Assembly (NCBI RefSeq): GCF_012999535.1
Contig: NZ_JABBWV010000002.1
Span: 868,001-932,000, forward strand
Reading direction: 5' to 3'
Length of the DNA stretch: 64,000 bases
Source: Microbispora sp. H11081
Lineage (GTDB): Bacteria; Actinomycetota; Actinomycetes; Streptosporangiales; Streptosporangiaceae
The notes under the pieces are model-generated. The model had not been told where the DNA came from, searched no databases, and saw nothing but the letters and a program-made list of their open reading frames with translations. Shown piece after piece: positions 1-9,558 of the stretch (positions are counted from its first letter, which is position 1; the number at the start of each line of letters is the position of its first letter). The translations under genes and the position numbers were made by a program.

Positions 1-257
1 ACGCTGCCTTCTCTCATCCGAAAGGTCCGACACCCCGTACCTGTCCGGACCCGCCAGATAGTTTCATCCCGATTTCCGGCAACATTTGGCTGTCCCGCAT
101 GTCGGTGACCGCGATCTTCAGGATCTCGTGCGGGCGATGTCCACAGCGCGCCGCCTCCGTGTCACCTCCACGGCCGCGGCCCTGATGGTGAGATCGAGCG
201 AAAGGGGACCCCGCGCGAACGGCCAAGGTCCGCGGGGGCCTGCTCGGCACAGGTTCC
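1..257. other. Non-coding end of window, no gene recognised
   Basis: Short open frames exist on both strands here, but none has a ribosome binding site, a recognisable domain or a convincing reading frame. An inverted repeat (CCCCGCG at 209-215 and CGCGGGG at 231-237, 15-nt loop) lies just past the end of the leftward gntR gene and could act as its terminator. No T-tract follows. Confidence 0.4.
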
Positions 258-1013
258 TCAGCTGGTGGCGCCCCAGGTGAGAGAGATGCCGGTGGCGGCG
301 CGTTCGGTGCGGATCTCCATCATGCTGCCGAGGATGGTGGCATGGTCGGACACCACGGGGGTGCCGTCGAGCGTGTAGGTGACCCGGCCGCTGACCAGCA
401 CCGGGCTGCCCTGCGGTTCCTGGAGGTGGCGGGCGGCGACGGGGTCGAGCAGACCCGGCCTGACCACCTCGGACGCGCGGGCGACCGTCACTCCCGCGTC
501 GGCGAGGGCCGTGTAAAGGGAGACGGCGGTGAAGTCGCGGTCGCGGATCTCGTCGGCCGCCGGCCGGCGTACCCAGGACACCTGGTGCACGGCGGGACGT
601 CCCGCGAACTCGCGGACCCGCTCAAGCCGCAGGGCGGTGTCGCCGGGCCGCAGCCGCAGCTCCGTGGCGATCCGGGCGGGAGCTCGGCGCATCGCCCGCC
701 CGGCCACCGCCGTCCGCACGTCGTGGCCCTGTTTGCGCAGGTCGTCGACGAGGCTGCGGAGCGAGTCGAGCTGGTACGCGAGATGGGGCGGGGCGACGAA
801 CGTGCCCTTGCCGGGCTGCTGCACGATCAGTCTCTCGTCGCTGAGCTGCCGCAACGCCTGGCGCAGCGTCATGAGGGTCACCCCGTAGGAGGCGCTCAGC
901 TCGCGTTGCGGCGGAAGCGCCTCCCCGGGGGCGTAGTGTCCCGACCGGATCTTCGCGGCGAGGTCGGCGGCGATGGCGCGGTATCTCGCCTCGTGCCCGG
1001 CGTCGGGGGTCAT
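258..1013 (-). CDS. GntR/HutC-family transcriptional regulator with UTRA domain
   Basis: Encodes 251 residues. Residues about 8-75 form a GntR winged helix (ELSASYGVTLMTLRQALRQL is the recognition helix region), and residues about 95-240 form a UTRA effector domain (LRLRPGDTALRLERVR, then the VSGRVTYTLDGTPV strands). UTRA regulators usually bind a small sugar, amino-acid-like or cofactor ligand. The start ATG overlaps the trpA stop (ATGA), so it is the third gene of a trpB-trpA-gntR operon and probably autoregulates that operon through the paired sites at 3042-3071. That a GntR protein rather than a trp attenuator controls a trpBA pair is inferred from position alone. The ligand is unknown. 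Confidence 0.9.
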   Translation of the reverse strand: MTPDAGHEARYRAIAADLAAKIRSGHYAPGEALPPQRELSASYGVTLMTLRQALRQLSDERLIVQQPGKGTFVAPPHLAYQLDSLRSLVDDLRKQGHDVRTAVAGRAMRRAPARIATELRLRPGDTALRLERVREFAGRPAVHQVSWVRRPAADEIRDRDFTAVSLYTALADAGVTVARASEVVRPGLLDPVAARHLQEPQGSPVLVSGRVTYTLDGTPVVSDHATILGSMMEIRTERAATGISLTWGATS

Positions 1014-1821
1014 CGTGGTCGGTCACACTCCTGGTCGAGGGCCCGCCGCAGGGACGTGAGGAAGGCCCGCAGGTCGTCCGGCCCGGCCCCGTCGAGCACC
1101 CGCCGCATGACCGCGGCGCCGACCACCACGCCGTCGGCGTGCCGGCGGGCCTCGCGTGCCTGGTCCGGGGTGGAGATGCCGAATCCTAGCAAGACCGGCC
1201 GGTCGGTGACGCGCCTGATCCGCTCGGTGAGCTCCGCCGCCGAATCGGCGAGGGCGGCCCGCTCGCCGGTGGTGCCCATCAGCGACACCGCGTAGACGAA
1301 TCCGCGGCTGCGGCGCGCGATCTCCGCGAGCCGCGGCTCCGGGGTCGCGGGCGAGGCCAGCAGGGCCGGCTCGACGCCGGCGGCCTCTGCCGCCCCCGTC
1401 AGCTCCTCCGCCTCGTGCACCGGCAGGTCGGGCACGATCAGGCCGCCGACGCCGGCCTGGCGCAGGGCGGCGCAGAACACCTCGGGGCCGTCGTGCAGCA
1501 CGAGGTTGTAGTAGGTGCTGACGACCAGCGGCACGCCCAGGTCGGGCAGGCGGGACAGGTCGGCGAGGATCCGGCGGGGGCTCGCCCCCCGGGCCAGTGC
1601 GATGTCGCTCGCCTGCTGGATGGTGACGCCGTCCAGCGTGGGGTCGGAGAAGGGCAGGCCGACCTCAATGGCGTCCGCCCCGGCGTCGGCGAACGCCCGC
1701 AGGTAGTCCGTCCAGCCGGGCGTGATCCCCCCGGTGACGTACGGCATGAGCAGCCCGCGGCCGGTGTCCCTGCGGGCCCGCAGGTGGCCTTCGACCGCGC
1801 CCGCGGTCACGGTCGCGTCCG

Positions 1822-1825
<4 letters not shown>
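1010..1825 (-). CDS. trpA: Tryptophan synthase alpha chain
   Basis: Encodes 271 residues, the usual family length. TrpA cleaves indole-3-glycerol phosphate to indole, which is channelled to TrpB. The catalytic acid pair is present: Glu54 in [11 protein letters not shown] and Asp65 in the following DGVTIQ. The phosphate-binding end is also recognisable ([13 protein letters not shown] and [13 protein letters not shown]). The start is the GTG that overlaps the trpB stop as GTGA. An open frame continues upstream through trpB, but its sequence there is a trpB shadow. No trpE, trpD or trpC lies in the window, so this is either a displaced or an additional trpBA pair. Confidence 0.95.
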
Positions 1826-3027
<1,202 letters not shown>

Positions 3028-3041
3028 GACACACTCCGATC

Positions 3042-3071
3042 GTTCTATAACGCTGAGAAGAGTTCTATAAC
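3042..3071. promoter_or_regulatory. Paired GTTCTATAAC operator before trpB
   Basis: The decamer GTTCTATAAC occurs at 3042-3051 and again at 3062-3071, exactly 20 bp (two helical turns) apart. Each copy is a near-palindrome (GTTnTAnAAC). The pair lies 15-45 bp upstream of the trpB start, in a position to overlap its promoter. The obvious candidate binder is the GntR protein encoded at the end of the same operon. This is inferred from geometry only. Confidence 0.6.
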
Positions 3072-3239
3072 AGTGAGTGTGACACGGACAGCGGGAAAGC
3101 ACCACCACCTCGCGGTCGGAGGCGCGCGAACACGGTCCCTGAGCAGCGGGCGCGGTCCGGCGCCGACGACCGATCAGAAATCCGCCGCCGCACCGTCAGT
3201 TCTGTCAGCCCTCTCGCACCGGTGGAAGGATTGACGACC

Positions 3240-4247
3240 ATGACCGACGCCAGACGGCCGGGCGCCGACGAGGCCACGTTCATCGCGGCGGTCCGCGCGG
3301 AGGATCCCGCGCGGTTCGCGCTGCTGACCGAGCGCCACCGGCGCGAGCTGCAGGTGCACTGCTACCGGATGCTCGCGAACTACGAGGATGCCCAGGACAT
3401 GACGCAGGAGACGTTCCTGCGAGCGTGGAACAAGCGGGAGTCGTTCAAGGGCCATGCGGCCCTGCGGACCTGGCTGTACCGGATCGCGACGAACGCCTGC
3501 CTCGACTTCCTGGAGAAGCGCAACGACCGCACACCCGTGCCGTCCGGGCTGCCGGACCCCGGCTCCGAGCTGCCGTACCTGCAGCCGTACCCCGACTGGA
3601 TGCTCCCCGAGGACCCGCAGGAGTCGGTGGTGGCGCGGGAAACGATCGAGCTGGCGTTCATCGTCGCCGTCCAGCACCTTCCGCCCCGGCAGCGGGCGGC
3701 GTTCATCCTGCGCGACGTACTCGGCTGGCCGGCGTCGAAAGCCGCCGACGCCCTCCAACTGACCGTCGCATCGGTGACCAGCGCGCTGCAGCGGGCCCGC
3801 GTGACAATGCGCGAGCGACTGCCCGACCGCCGCCTCGACTGGCGGAGCCCCGCCACCCACGAGCTGTCGAACGACGAGCGCGGTGTGGTGAAGTCGTATA
3901 TCGACGCCCACGAGCGCAACGACCTCGACGGGCTGGTGTCCCTGCTGCGCGACGACCTGCGCTTCGCGATGCTGCCCGATCCGGGCACAGTGATCGTGAC
4001 GGCCGAGGACGCGGTGGACGGCTGGGTCTCCAATGGACTCTTCCAGCGCGGCTACGACGACTGGCGCTGTGTCACCACGACGGTCAACCGCATGCCCACC
4101 GCCGTGCTGTACCTCCGCACCCCCGACGACCCGGCGTACCGGCTGTTCACCATCGCGGTCCTGCACATCGTCGACGGGAAGATCGCCGAGCTCACCGGAT
4201 TCGACGCCGCCGACAAACCATGGCTGGGCCTGCCCCCGACACTCTGA
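3240..4247 (+). CDS. ECF sigma factor with SnoaL-like C-terminal domain (SigG/SigJ type)
   Basis: Encodes 335 residues. Region sigma2 spans about residues 15-90 (YRMLANYEDAQDMTQETFLRAW) and sigma4 about 135-190 (LPPRQRAAFILRDVLGWPASKAA). The linker carries the WMLPEDPQESVVARETIELAF segment typical of long ECF factors (split here only in description). A SnoaL/NTF2-like domain fills about 205-330 and in this family modulates sigma activity in place of a separate anti-sigma factor. ATG 3240 is preferred over the in-frame GTG at 3222 because GGAAGGA ends nine bases upstream of it. It is divergent from trpB and convergent with the RibD-like gene. No membrane anti-sigma gene is nearby, as expected for this class. 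Confidence 0.92.
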   Translation: MTDARRPGADEATFIAAVRAEDPARFALLTERHRRELQVHCYRMLANYEDAQDMTQETFLRAWNKRESFKGHAALRTWLYRIATNACLDFLEKRNDRTPVPSGLPDPGSELPYLQPYPDWMLPEDPQESVVARETIELAFIVAVQHLPPRQRAAFILRDVLGWPASKAADALQLTVASVTSALQRARVTMRERLPDRRLDWRSPATHELSNDERGVVKSYIDAHERNDLDGLVSLLRDDLRFAMLPDPGTVIVTAEDAVDGWVSNGLFQRGYDDWRCVTTTVNRMPTAVLYLRTPDDPAYRLFTIAVLHIVDGKIAELTGFDAADKPWLGLPPTL

Positions 4248-4260
4248 TCAGACGAATCCC

Positions 4261-4291
4261 CGTCGCCGACGCGGCGCACGGGCCGGCGACG
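4261..4291. terminator. Candidate bidirectional terminator hairpin
   Basis: CGTCGCCG at 4261-4268 pairs perfectly with CGGCGACG at 4284-4291 across a 15-nt loop. It sits between the convergent sigma-factor and reductase genes. There is no T-run. Confidence 0.4.
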
Positions 4292-4318
4292 CCGGCGGGG
4301 CGTCCTCATGCCCGGAGT

Positions 4319-4882
4319 TCATCGCCTCGTCTCGTACCGGGTCAGTATCACGCCGCCGGGAAACGTCCGCGTCTCCACCAGGTTCAGGTTCACCCAGCTG
4401 TCCAGGGCCGTGAAGAACGGCGTGCCGCCGCCCAGCAACGCCGGTGCGGTGACCAGCACGTACTCGTCGATCAGCCCGGCCCGCATGGCCGCTGCGGCAA
4501 GCGTGGCGCCGCCGATGTCCATGGGGCCGCCGTCCTCGGCCCTGAGCCGGGCGATCTCGGTGACCGCGTCACCGGTGACCAGGCGGGTGTTCCAGTCGAC
4601 CGTGCTGATCGTCGAGGAGAACACCACCTTCGGCATGTCCCGCCAGCGGCGGGCGTACTCGATCTCCGCCGGTGTGGCGCCGGGTTGCCGGTCGGCGGTC
4701 GGCCAGTGGGAGCTCATCGTCTCCCACAGTCTGCGCCCGTACAGTGCCAGGTCGGTCGCTCCCACCCGGTCGGACCACCACTGGAACAGCTCGTTGTTCG
4801 GCACGCTCCAGCCGAGGTCGTCGCCGGGCGCGGCGATGTAGCCGTCCAGGCTCAGGTTCATGGCGAAGATCAGTTTCCGCAT
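4319..4882 (-). CDS. RibD C-terminal / dihydrofolate-reductase-fold family protein
   Basis: Encodes 187 residues beginning MRKLIFAMNLSLDGYIA, the standard opening of stand-alone RibD_C (DHFR-like) proteins, with the later GGATLAAAAMRAGLIDEYVLV and LLGGGTPFF motifs that build the NADPH site. True substrates of these stand-alone reductases are mostly unknown, so folate or riboflavin metabolism should not be assumed. ATG 4882 is used because GGAAGG stands eight bases upstream; an in-frame start 45 bases earlier lacks such a site. It runs convergent to the sigma gene and lies just downstream of the merR gene on the same strand. Confidence 0.88.
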   Translation of the reverse strand: MRKLIFAMNLSLDGYIAAPGDDLGWSVPNNELFQWWSDRVGATDLALYGRRLWETMSSHWPTADRQPGATPAEIEYARRWRDMPKVVFSSTISTVDWNTRLVTGDAVTEIARLRAEDGGPMDIGGATLAAAAMRAGLIDEYVLVTAPALLGGGTPFFTALDSWVNLNLVETRTFPGGVILTRYETRR

Positions 4883-4938
4883 CGTGTCAGCCTTCCGTGA
4901 GTCGATCTCACACGTACAGACGGGCACGGCGCGGAAAC

Positions 4939-5349
4939 CTAATCGGTTCGATCCGCGGCCGAGTCGTCGAGCGCGGCGAGCGCACGGCTCATGACATCGG
5001 GCGGGGCCGCGGCGATGACGTCGTCGAGTGCGTCCCGGGACGCCCGCAGGTCTGTGATCGACTGCGTGATCCTGTCTCGTTCCCGGTGCAGATCGGCGAG
5101 CAGGTCCGAGCAGGTGGGGATCAGCCGGTCGCCGTCATCGCGGAGGCAGGGGAGGATTGTGGCGATGGTGGAGGTGTTCAGTCCGGCGGCCAAGAGGCTG
5201 CGGATTCGGCGGACGGTGCCGATGTCCGCGTCGCCGTATTCCCGGTAACCGCTGGGGCGCCGCTCGGGATGCAGCAGGCCCTGCTCCTCGTAGTAGCGCA
5301 AAAGGCGCTCGTGTACGCCGGTCCGTCGTGACAGTTCGCCGATGCGCAT
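4939..5349 (-). CDS. MerR-family transcriptional regulator
   Basis: Encodes 136 residues. The N-terminus MRIGELSRRTGVHERLLRYY is the MerR helix-turn-helix, followed by the GLLHPERRPSGYREY wing. The C-terminal half (about 75-130) is a dimerising coiled coil ending in an acidic tail. Only one Cys is seen in the effector region (PTCSD), so metal sensing is unlikely and an organic ligand is more plausible. It is divergent from the MFS exporter at 5430 with only 80 bp between them, and that gap contains a textbook MerR operator inside a stretched promoter. It is expected to activate the exporter when ligand is bound. Confidence 0.92.
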   Translation of the reverse strand: MRIGELSRRTGVHERLLRYYEEQGLLHPERRPSGYREYGDADIGTVRRIRSLLAAGLNTSTIATILPCLRDDGDRLIPTCSDLLADLHRERDRITQSITDLRASRDALDDVIAAAPPDVMSRALAALDDSAADRTD

Positions 5350-5390
5350 AGCCCTCCCTGGCCCCGCCGCGAGGAAGTCGCCGACGCGAC

Positions 5391-5421
5391 TTGACTCTCA
5401 CATCTATGTGAGACTTTAGCG
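5391..5421 (+). promoter_or_regulatory. MerR-type promoter and operator of the MFS gene
   Basis: A -35 box TTGACT (5391-5396) is followed by the perfect inverted repeat TCTCACAT-CT-ATGTGAGA (5396-5413), which fills the spacer. A -10-like TTAGCG at 5416-5421 gives a 19-bp spacer, the over-long spacing that MerR activators correct by DNA twisting. The start codon of the exporter (5430) would fall almost at the transcript start, so the mRNA may be leaderless. Confidence 0.7.
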
Positions 5422-5429
5422 TCCTCTCC

Positions 5430-6614
5430 ATGAGAAGGACTTTCGCGACGCTCGCCGCCCTGTCCGTGAGCGTCTTCGTCCTGGGGACGTCGGAATACCT
5501 GATCTCCGGGCTGCTGCCCCAGGTCGGAGCCGACCTGAAGGTGTCGGTGGGCGCGGCCGGGCAGGCGGTCACCGTTTACGCGCTCGGTGTTGTGGTCGGT
5601 GGGCCCGTCGTGGCCATGCTGAACGCCAGAATGCCCCGCAAAGGGCTCGCGCTCGGTCTGATGCTGCTCTTCGCGGCGGGCAGCGCGATCTGCGCTCTGG
5701 CCTCCTCCTACGAACTGCTGCTGGCAGGGCGCCTGGTCTCTTCGTTCAGCCACGCCGCCTTCCTCGCCCTGGCCCTGGTGATGGCGACCAGCGTGGTGCC
5801 GCCGGACAAGACCGCCACGGCGATCTCCACGGTCGCCTCCGGCTTCACCGTGGCGACCCTGCTCGGTGTGCCTCTGGGCGCGCTGCTGGGAGAGAGCGCC
5901 GGATGGCGCGCCCCCTTCGCCGTCCTGACCGCACTGGCGTTGGCGGGCGTTGCATTGCTCGCAGCCGTCCTGCCCAAGCAGCCGGCCCCGGCCGCGAGGC
6001 TGCGGGACGAAGTCCGGGTGGTGACCCGCCGCCCGGTCCTGCTGGCCATCGCCACCACCGTGGTCGGATTCTCCGGCGTCGCCGCGGTGTTCACCTACAT
6101 CGCCCCGCTGCTCACGCGCGTGTCGGGCTTCTCCCCCACCGCGGTCTCGGGGCTCCTGCTCGCGTACGGAGCGGGCAGCTTTCTGGGCAACCTCATCGCC
6201 GGCCGGCTCACCGACAGGTCCCTGAGCGCCACCGTGCGCGGTGTGTTCGGCGGGCTGACCGGGGTGCTCTTCCTCTTTCCGTTCGCCGCCGCCTGGCGGC
6301 CGTCCGCGGTAGCGGCGGTCTTGGTGCTCGGCCTGCTCGCCACCGCCACCATCGCGCCCTTGCAGGGGCTCATCCTGCGGCACGCGGGCGATGCCCCCAC
6401 GCTGGCCGTCTCCGCCAACGTGGGGGCCTTCAACCTCGGCGCGGCCGCCGGCTCGGTCATCGGTGGTGTCATCGTCTCGGCAGGCGCCCTGCGCTGGACC
6501 GGTCTGGCCGGCGCGGTGCTGAGCCTGGCCGGTCTGGCCCTGACCTACCTCGTCCTGCCCCGTACGCCCTCGGTCGCGCGGCCGGCCGGAGACGACGTCC
6601 GGGCCCTCACCTGA
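5430..6614 (+). CDS. MFS drug/metabolite efflux transporter (DHA1, Cml/AraJ-like)
   Basis: Encodes 394 residues with about twelve hydrophobic segments. The N-terminal LGTSEYLISGLLPQVGADL motif and the loop NARMPRKG (motif A region) are typical of the DHA1 proton antiporters that include chloramphenicol and arabinose exporters. It lies under a MerR-controlled promoter divergent from merR, which supports a role in ligand-induced export. No SD stands before ATG 5430, consistent with a leaderless transcript. The substrate cannot be read from the sequence. It overlaps no neighbour and converges with the tetR gene downstream. Confidence 0.9.
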   Translation: MRRTFATLAALSVSVFVLGTSEYLISGLLPQVGADLKVSVGAAGQAVTVYALGVVVGGPVVAMLNARMPRKGLALGLMLLFAAGSAICALASSYELLLAGRLVSSFSHAAFLALALVMATSVVPPDKTATAISTVASGFTVATLLGVPLGALLGESAGWRAPFAVLTALALAGVALLAAVLPKQPAPAARLRDEVRVVTRRPVLLAIATTVVGFSGVAAVFTYIAPLLTRVSGFSPTAVSGLLLAYGAGSFLGNLIAGRLTDRSLSATVRGVFGGLTGVLFLFPFAAAWRPSAVAAVLVLGLLATATIAPLQGLILRHAGDAPTLAVSANVGAFNLGAAAGSVIGGVIVSAGALRWTGLAGAVLSLAGLALTYLVLPRTPSVARPAGDDVRALT

Positions 6615-6648
6615 CTCGCCACCGATCCGTCTCCCAAGCACGCGACCG

Positions 6649-7218
6649 TCAGCAGAGGGACGTGGACGCCTGCACGTCGTCGAGTGCCTGCCGCGCGATC
6701 TCGCTGAAGTCGTCGCCGGTGGCCGTCCGGCTCCAGCGTTCGAAGGCGATGGTGGAGGCGAGCGCGCCGAGTTCCGCGGCCACGCGGGCGGTCAGGTCGG
6801 GAACGCCGCGCTGTCTGAGCGCGTCGGTCATCGACGCGATGAGGGCGAGGTTCTTCAGCGCTTCGCGTTCCCGCAGTTCGGGATTGGCGGCGATCACCGC
6901 CTGCCTGCGGGCGATGAACTCGCGGCGTGCCGGCGTGAAGACCTCCCTGCCGGCCGCGTCCAGCGCGTGGGCGACCGCTTCCAGCGGGGTGGCGGTGGCC
7001 GGGGCCGCGGCTATCGCCTCGACGAGCAGCCCGTCCATCGCGCCGCCGCCGAACAGCACTTCCCGCTTGTCCTGGAAGTGCCGGAAGAAGGTGCTCTTCC
7101 CCAGCCCCGCCCGCTGCGCGATGTCGATCACGGTCGTGTTCTCGTAACCGCGCTCGGCGAACAGGTCGAGGGCGGCGTGCGCGAGCCGTTCTGCCGCGTT
7201 CGGTTCCCAACGAGCCAT
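6649..7218 (-). CDS. TetR-family transcriptional repressor
   Basis: Encodes 189 residues. The HTH spans about residues 10-55 (AALDLFAERGYENTTVIDIA and GLGKSTFFRHFQDK), and the C-terminal all-helical ligand domain follows. ATG 7218 (MARWEPN) is preferred because the longer frame upstream runs through the operator and the divergent promoter. It faces the NADP oxidoreductase gene, and two related palindromes lie in the shared intergenic region, so it probably represses both itself and the oxidoreductase in response to an electrophile or quinone-like ligand. The ligand is inferred only. Confidence 0.92.
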   Translation of the reverse strand: MARWEPNAAERLAHAALDLFAERGYENTTVIDIAQRAGLGKSTFFRHFQDKREVLFGGGAMDGLLVEAIAAAPATATPLEAVAHALDAAGREVFTPARREFIARRQAVIAANPELREREALKNLALIASMTDALRQRGVPDLTARVAAELGALASTIAFERWSRTATGDDFSEIARQALDDVQASTSLC

Positions 7219-7232
7219 GGGCAGAAGTGTAC

Positions 7233-7291
7233 GGGACTTGGTCCCATGCACCTGTGCTACGGTGATGACCGCAGTGATGAGACAAAGTCCC
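7233..7291. promoter_or_regulatory. Twin TetR operators (GGGACTTGGTCCC / GAGACAAAGTCCC)
   Basis: The palindrome GGGACTTGGTCCC lies at 7233-7245 and the related GAGACAAAGTCCC at 7279-7291, with centres 46 bp apart, between tetR and the oxidoreductase. The shared half-site is GGGAC/GTCCC with a 3-nt spacer. One copy is beside each divergent gene, as expected when one TetR protein controls both. Confidence 0.6.
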
Positions 7292-7372
7292 ATCACTGGC
7301 CCTGCGAGGCGGCGAAGGCCTGGTCACGCCGTGACAGGGCCGCACAGGAAAGCGATGAAGGGGACGAGCGAA

Positions 7373-8308
7373 GTGAAGCGGATCCAATACCACGAGTACG
7401 GCGGGCCGGAAGTGATGCGGCTCGAAGACTTCGAGCCGGCGCCGCTCGGCGCGGAAGAGGTCCTGGTCAGGGTGCGCGCGGCGGCGGCCAATCCGATGGA
7501 CTTCGGGATCCGCGCCGGCCGCATGAAGCATGTGACCGGTCGCCGATTCCCGCGCGCGATGGGCTATGACTTCGCGGGCGTCGTCGAGGCGGTCGGCGAC
7601 CGCGTCACCCGGCTGCGCGTCGGCGACGAAGTGCTCGGCGGGACGTCGATCAAGGAGGCGGGCGCGTTCGCCGACGTGGTCGTCGCCCACGAGAAGGGCA
7701 TCGTGAACAAGCCGGGGAACCTCTCGTTCGAGGACGCCGCCGGGATCCCGACGGTCGGGATCACCGCTTTGCAGGCCCTGATGACGAAGGGAAAGCTACA
7801 GCCGGGCCAGTCCGTTTTCGTTCACAGCTGCCTCGGCGGAGTCGGCCGCTCCGCCGTGCAACTCGCCCTCGCGCACCAGGCCACGGTCGCGGGGAGCTGC
7901 CGCGCCACCGCCCGATCCGAAGCGCGTGACCTCGGCATCGACCCGGTCGTCGACTTCGACTTCGACCCCGCCTCGCTCGCCGGACGGTTCGACCTCGTCG
8001 TCATCACCGCCGGCGCCCTCCCGGTCAAGGCCGCGCGGACGATACTCAAGCCCGGCGGCCGCATCGTCAGTATCCTGCCCACCCCGTCGAACCTCGCGAG
8101 AAGCGCCCTGCCGGGGCCGTTCCACACCCTGATCGCGCGGCCGGTCACGAAGGACCTCGAAGAGGTCGCCCGAGCCGCCGGCCGGGGAACGCTGCGGCTG
8201 CCGATCGCCCGCACCGTCCCGCTCTCGCAAGCCATCCCGGCGCTCACCGAGTTCGAGCGCAAAGCCACCGGCAAGCGAGGCAAGCTGATCATCACGCCAG
8301 GAGGATGA
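7373..8308 (+). CDS. NADP-dependent medium-chain oxidoreductase (zinc-less, quinone reductase-like)
   Basis: Encodes 311 residues starting (M)KRIQYHEYGGPEVMRLEDFEP, typical of the MDR superfamily. The GroES-like part covers about 1-120 with AANPMDFGIRAGRMK and GYDFAGVVEAVGDRVTRLRVGD. The Rossmann part contains VHSCLGGVGRSAVQLA. No structural-zinc Cys cluster is seen, which fits quinone/enoyl reductases of the family. The GTG at 7373 has AAGGGGA eight bases upstream and matches family N-termini; an ATG at 7355 is a possible alternative. It is divergent from tetR and presumably its target. Confidence 0.9.
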   Translation: MKRIQYHEYGGPEVMRLEDFEPAPLGAEEVLVRVRAAAANPMDFGIRAGRMKHVTGRRFPRAMGYDFAGVVEAVGDRVTRLRVGDEVLGGTSIKEAGAFADVVVAHEKGIVNKPGNLSFEDAAGIPTVGITALQALMTKGKLQPGQSVFVHSCLGGVGRSAVQLALAHQATVAGSCRATARSEARDLGIDPVVDFDFDPASLAGRFDLVVITAGALPVKAARTILKPGGRIVSILPTPSNLARSALPGPFHTLIARPVTKDLEEVARAAGRGTLRLPIARTVPLSQAIPALTEFERKATGKRGKLIITPGG

Positions 8309-8342
8309 CGCGCGAACACCGGCGCTCAACCGCAGACGGGCG

Positions 8343-9539
8343 TCACGGCCCCGGCGGCGGTTCCGCGGCCTCCCTGCCCAGCCGGAGCTCGGCGGCGACC
8401 GCGCGTTCGCGCAGCTGGGCCGCCTCGGCCCTGGCCACGTCGAGTTGCGCGCGCAGGTCCGCCAGCCTGGCCCGCTCCAGCGTCAGCTCCGCCTGGATCT
8501 TCTCCCGCTCGGCGGCGGCGGCCCGGGCGTCCTGCCCCGCCCGGGCGGCCTCCGTACCGGCGGCGGCGGCGCGCGCCTCGGCCTGCGCCGCCTCCGCGCG
8601 CAGCCGGGCGGCCTCTGCCACGGCCTGTTCGCGGGCGGCCTCCGCCGTCTCGGCCCTGGCCAGCACCCGGTCGCGCTCGTCGTGGGCCTGCGCCACGGCC
8701 CGGTCGCGTTCGGCTTCCACCCGGGCGACCGAGCGGTCACGTTCTGCCTCGGCCGCCTGGGCCCGCGCCAGCGCGCCGGCGCTGGCCTGCTCGGCCTCCC
8801 GGTGCGCGCGGCGGGCCAGTTCGGCCTCCGCGCGCGCCTCCCGCGCCTCGGTCTGAGCCGTGTCGCGTTCCCCGGCAGCCTGCTCGGCCTGCTCCCGCGC
8901 CAGGCGGACGTCGGCCTCCGCCTGGTCCACCCGCTCGGCGAGTTCGCGTACGGCCTGCTCGCGGGCGGCTTCGGCGATCTCGGCCCGGCGGGTGGCCTGG
9001 TCGGCCTCCTGCCTGGCCCGGCGTTCGGTGCTCGCGGCCTCCCGCAGCGCGGCCAGAGCCTGCTCGCGGGCGGTCTCCGCGTCGGCGAAGGCCGTGTCGC
9101 GCTCGGTATAGGCCTCCTCCATCCGGCGGCGGGACTCCTCGGCCTCCCTGCGGGCCTCGTCGGCGGCCTCGCGGGCCAGCCGCACCTGCTCCAGCGCCTG
9201 CTCGCGCTCGGCCCGGGCGATGGCGACGCTCGTGTGCGCCTCGGCCTGGACCGCGCTCAGCTTCGCCTCCACCCCGGCCGGGCTCAGCTCCTGGGCCAGC
9301 ACCAGCGCCAGCGGCTCGATCGCCGCCGCCATGCCCTTCTCCATGCGCTCGTACAGGTCCTCCACCCGCGCCAGCGCGCCCTCCAGGCCCGGCGTGGCAC
9401 GGCGGATCTCCCGCTCCCTCTTGGCCGCCGCCTGGCAGTCCCCGTCCGGGCAGTACTCCCGCGGCCTGCCCCGCCGTACCGGCTGCTCGATGGGCGCGCC
9501 GCAGTGCTTGCAGGCGGTGGTGGTCACAGGGGTCGTCAC
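8343..9539 (-). CDS. Long coiled-coil protein with Cys-rich N-terminal motif (KfrA-like architecture)
   Basis: Encodes 398 residues. Residues 10-35 contain CKHCG and, 17 residues on, CPDGDC, a likely zinc-binding module with a basic linker RRGRPRE. From about residue 90 to 385 the protein is almost uninterrupted Ala/Glu/Arg heptads, i.e. a very long coiled coil. The family is not recognised with certainty. The arrangement of a small nucleic-acid-binding head plus long coiled coil recalls plasmid KfrA proteins, but no KfrA motif is claimed. A perfect AT-rich palindrome 20 bp before the GTG start may be its own operator. The gene stands alone, convergent with the oxidoreductase. Confidence 0.75.
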   Translation of the reverse strand: MTTPVTTTACKHCGAPIEQPVRRGRPREYCPDGDCQAAAKREREIRRATPGLEGALARVEDLYERMEKGMAAAIEPLALVLAQELSPAGVEAKLSAVQAEAHTSVAIARAEREQALEQVRLAREAADEARREAEESRRRMEEAYTERDTAFADAETAREQALAALREAASTERRARQEADQATRRAEIAEAAREQAVRELAERVDQAEADVRLAREQAEQAAGERDTAQTEAREARAEAELARRAHREAEQASAGALARAQAAEAERDRSVARVEAERDRAVAQAHDERDRVLARAETAEAAREQAVAEAARLRAEAAQAEARAAAAGTEAARAGQDARAAAAEREKIQAELTLERARLADLRAQLDVARAEAAQLRERAVAAELRLGREAAEPPPGP

Positions 9540-9558
9540 AGCGGCTCAGCCTACCCAT

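Noticed and set aside
3174-4166. 330-codon minus-strand frame antisense to the sigma factor
   Set aside because: His/Gly/Arg/Val-rich antisense translation of a clear ECF sigma gene.
8343-9539. Plasmid KfrA or a replication module as evidence of a plasmid
   Set aside because: No rep, par or origin genes nearby; the coiled-coil similarity is only architectural.
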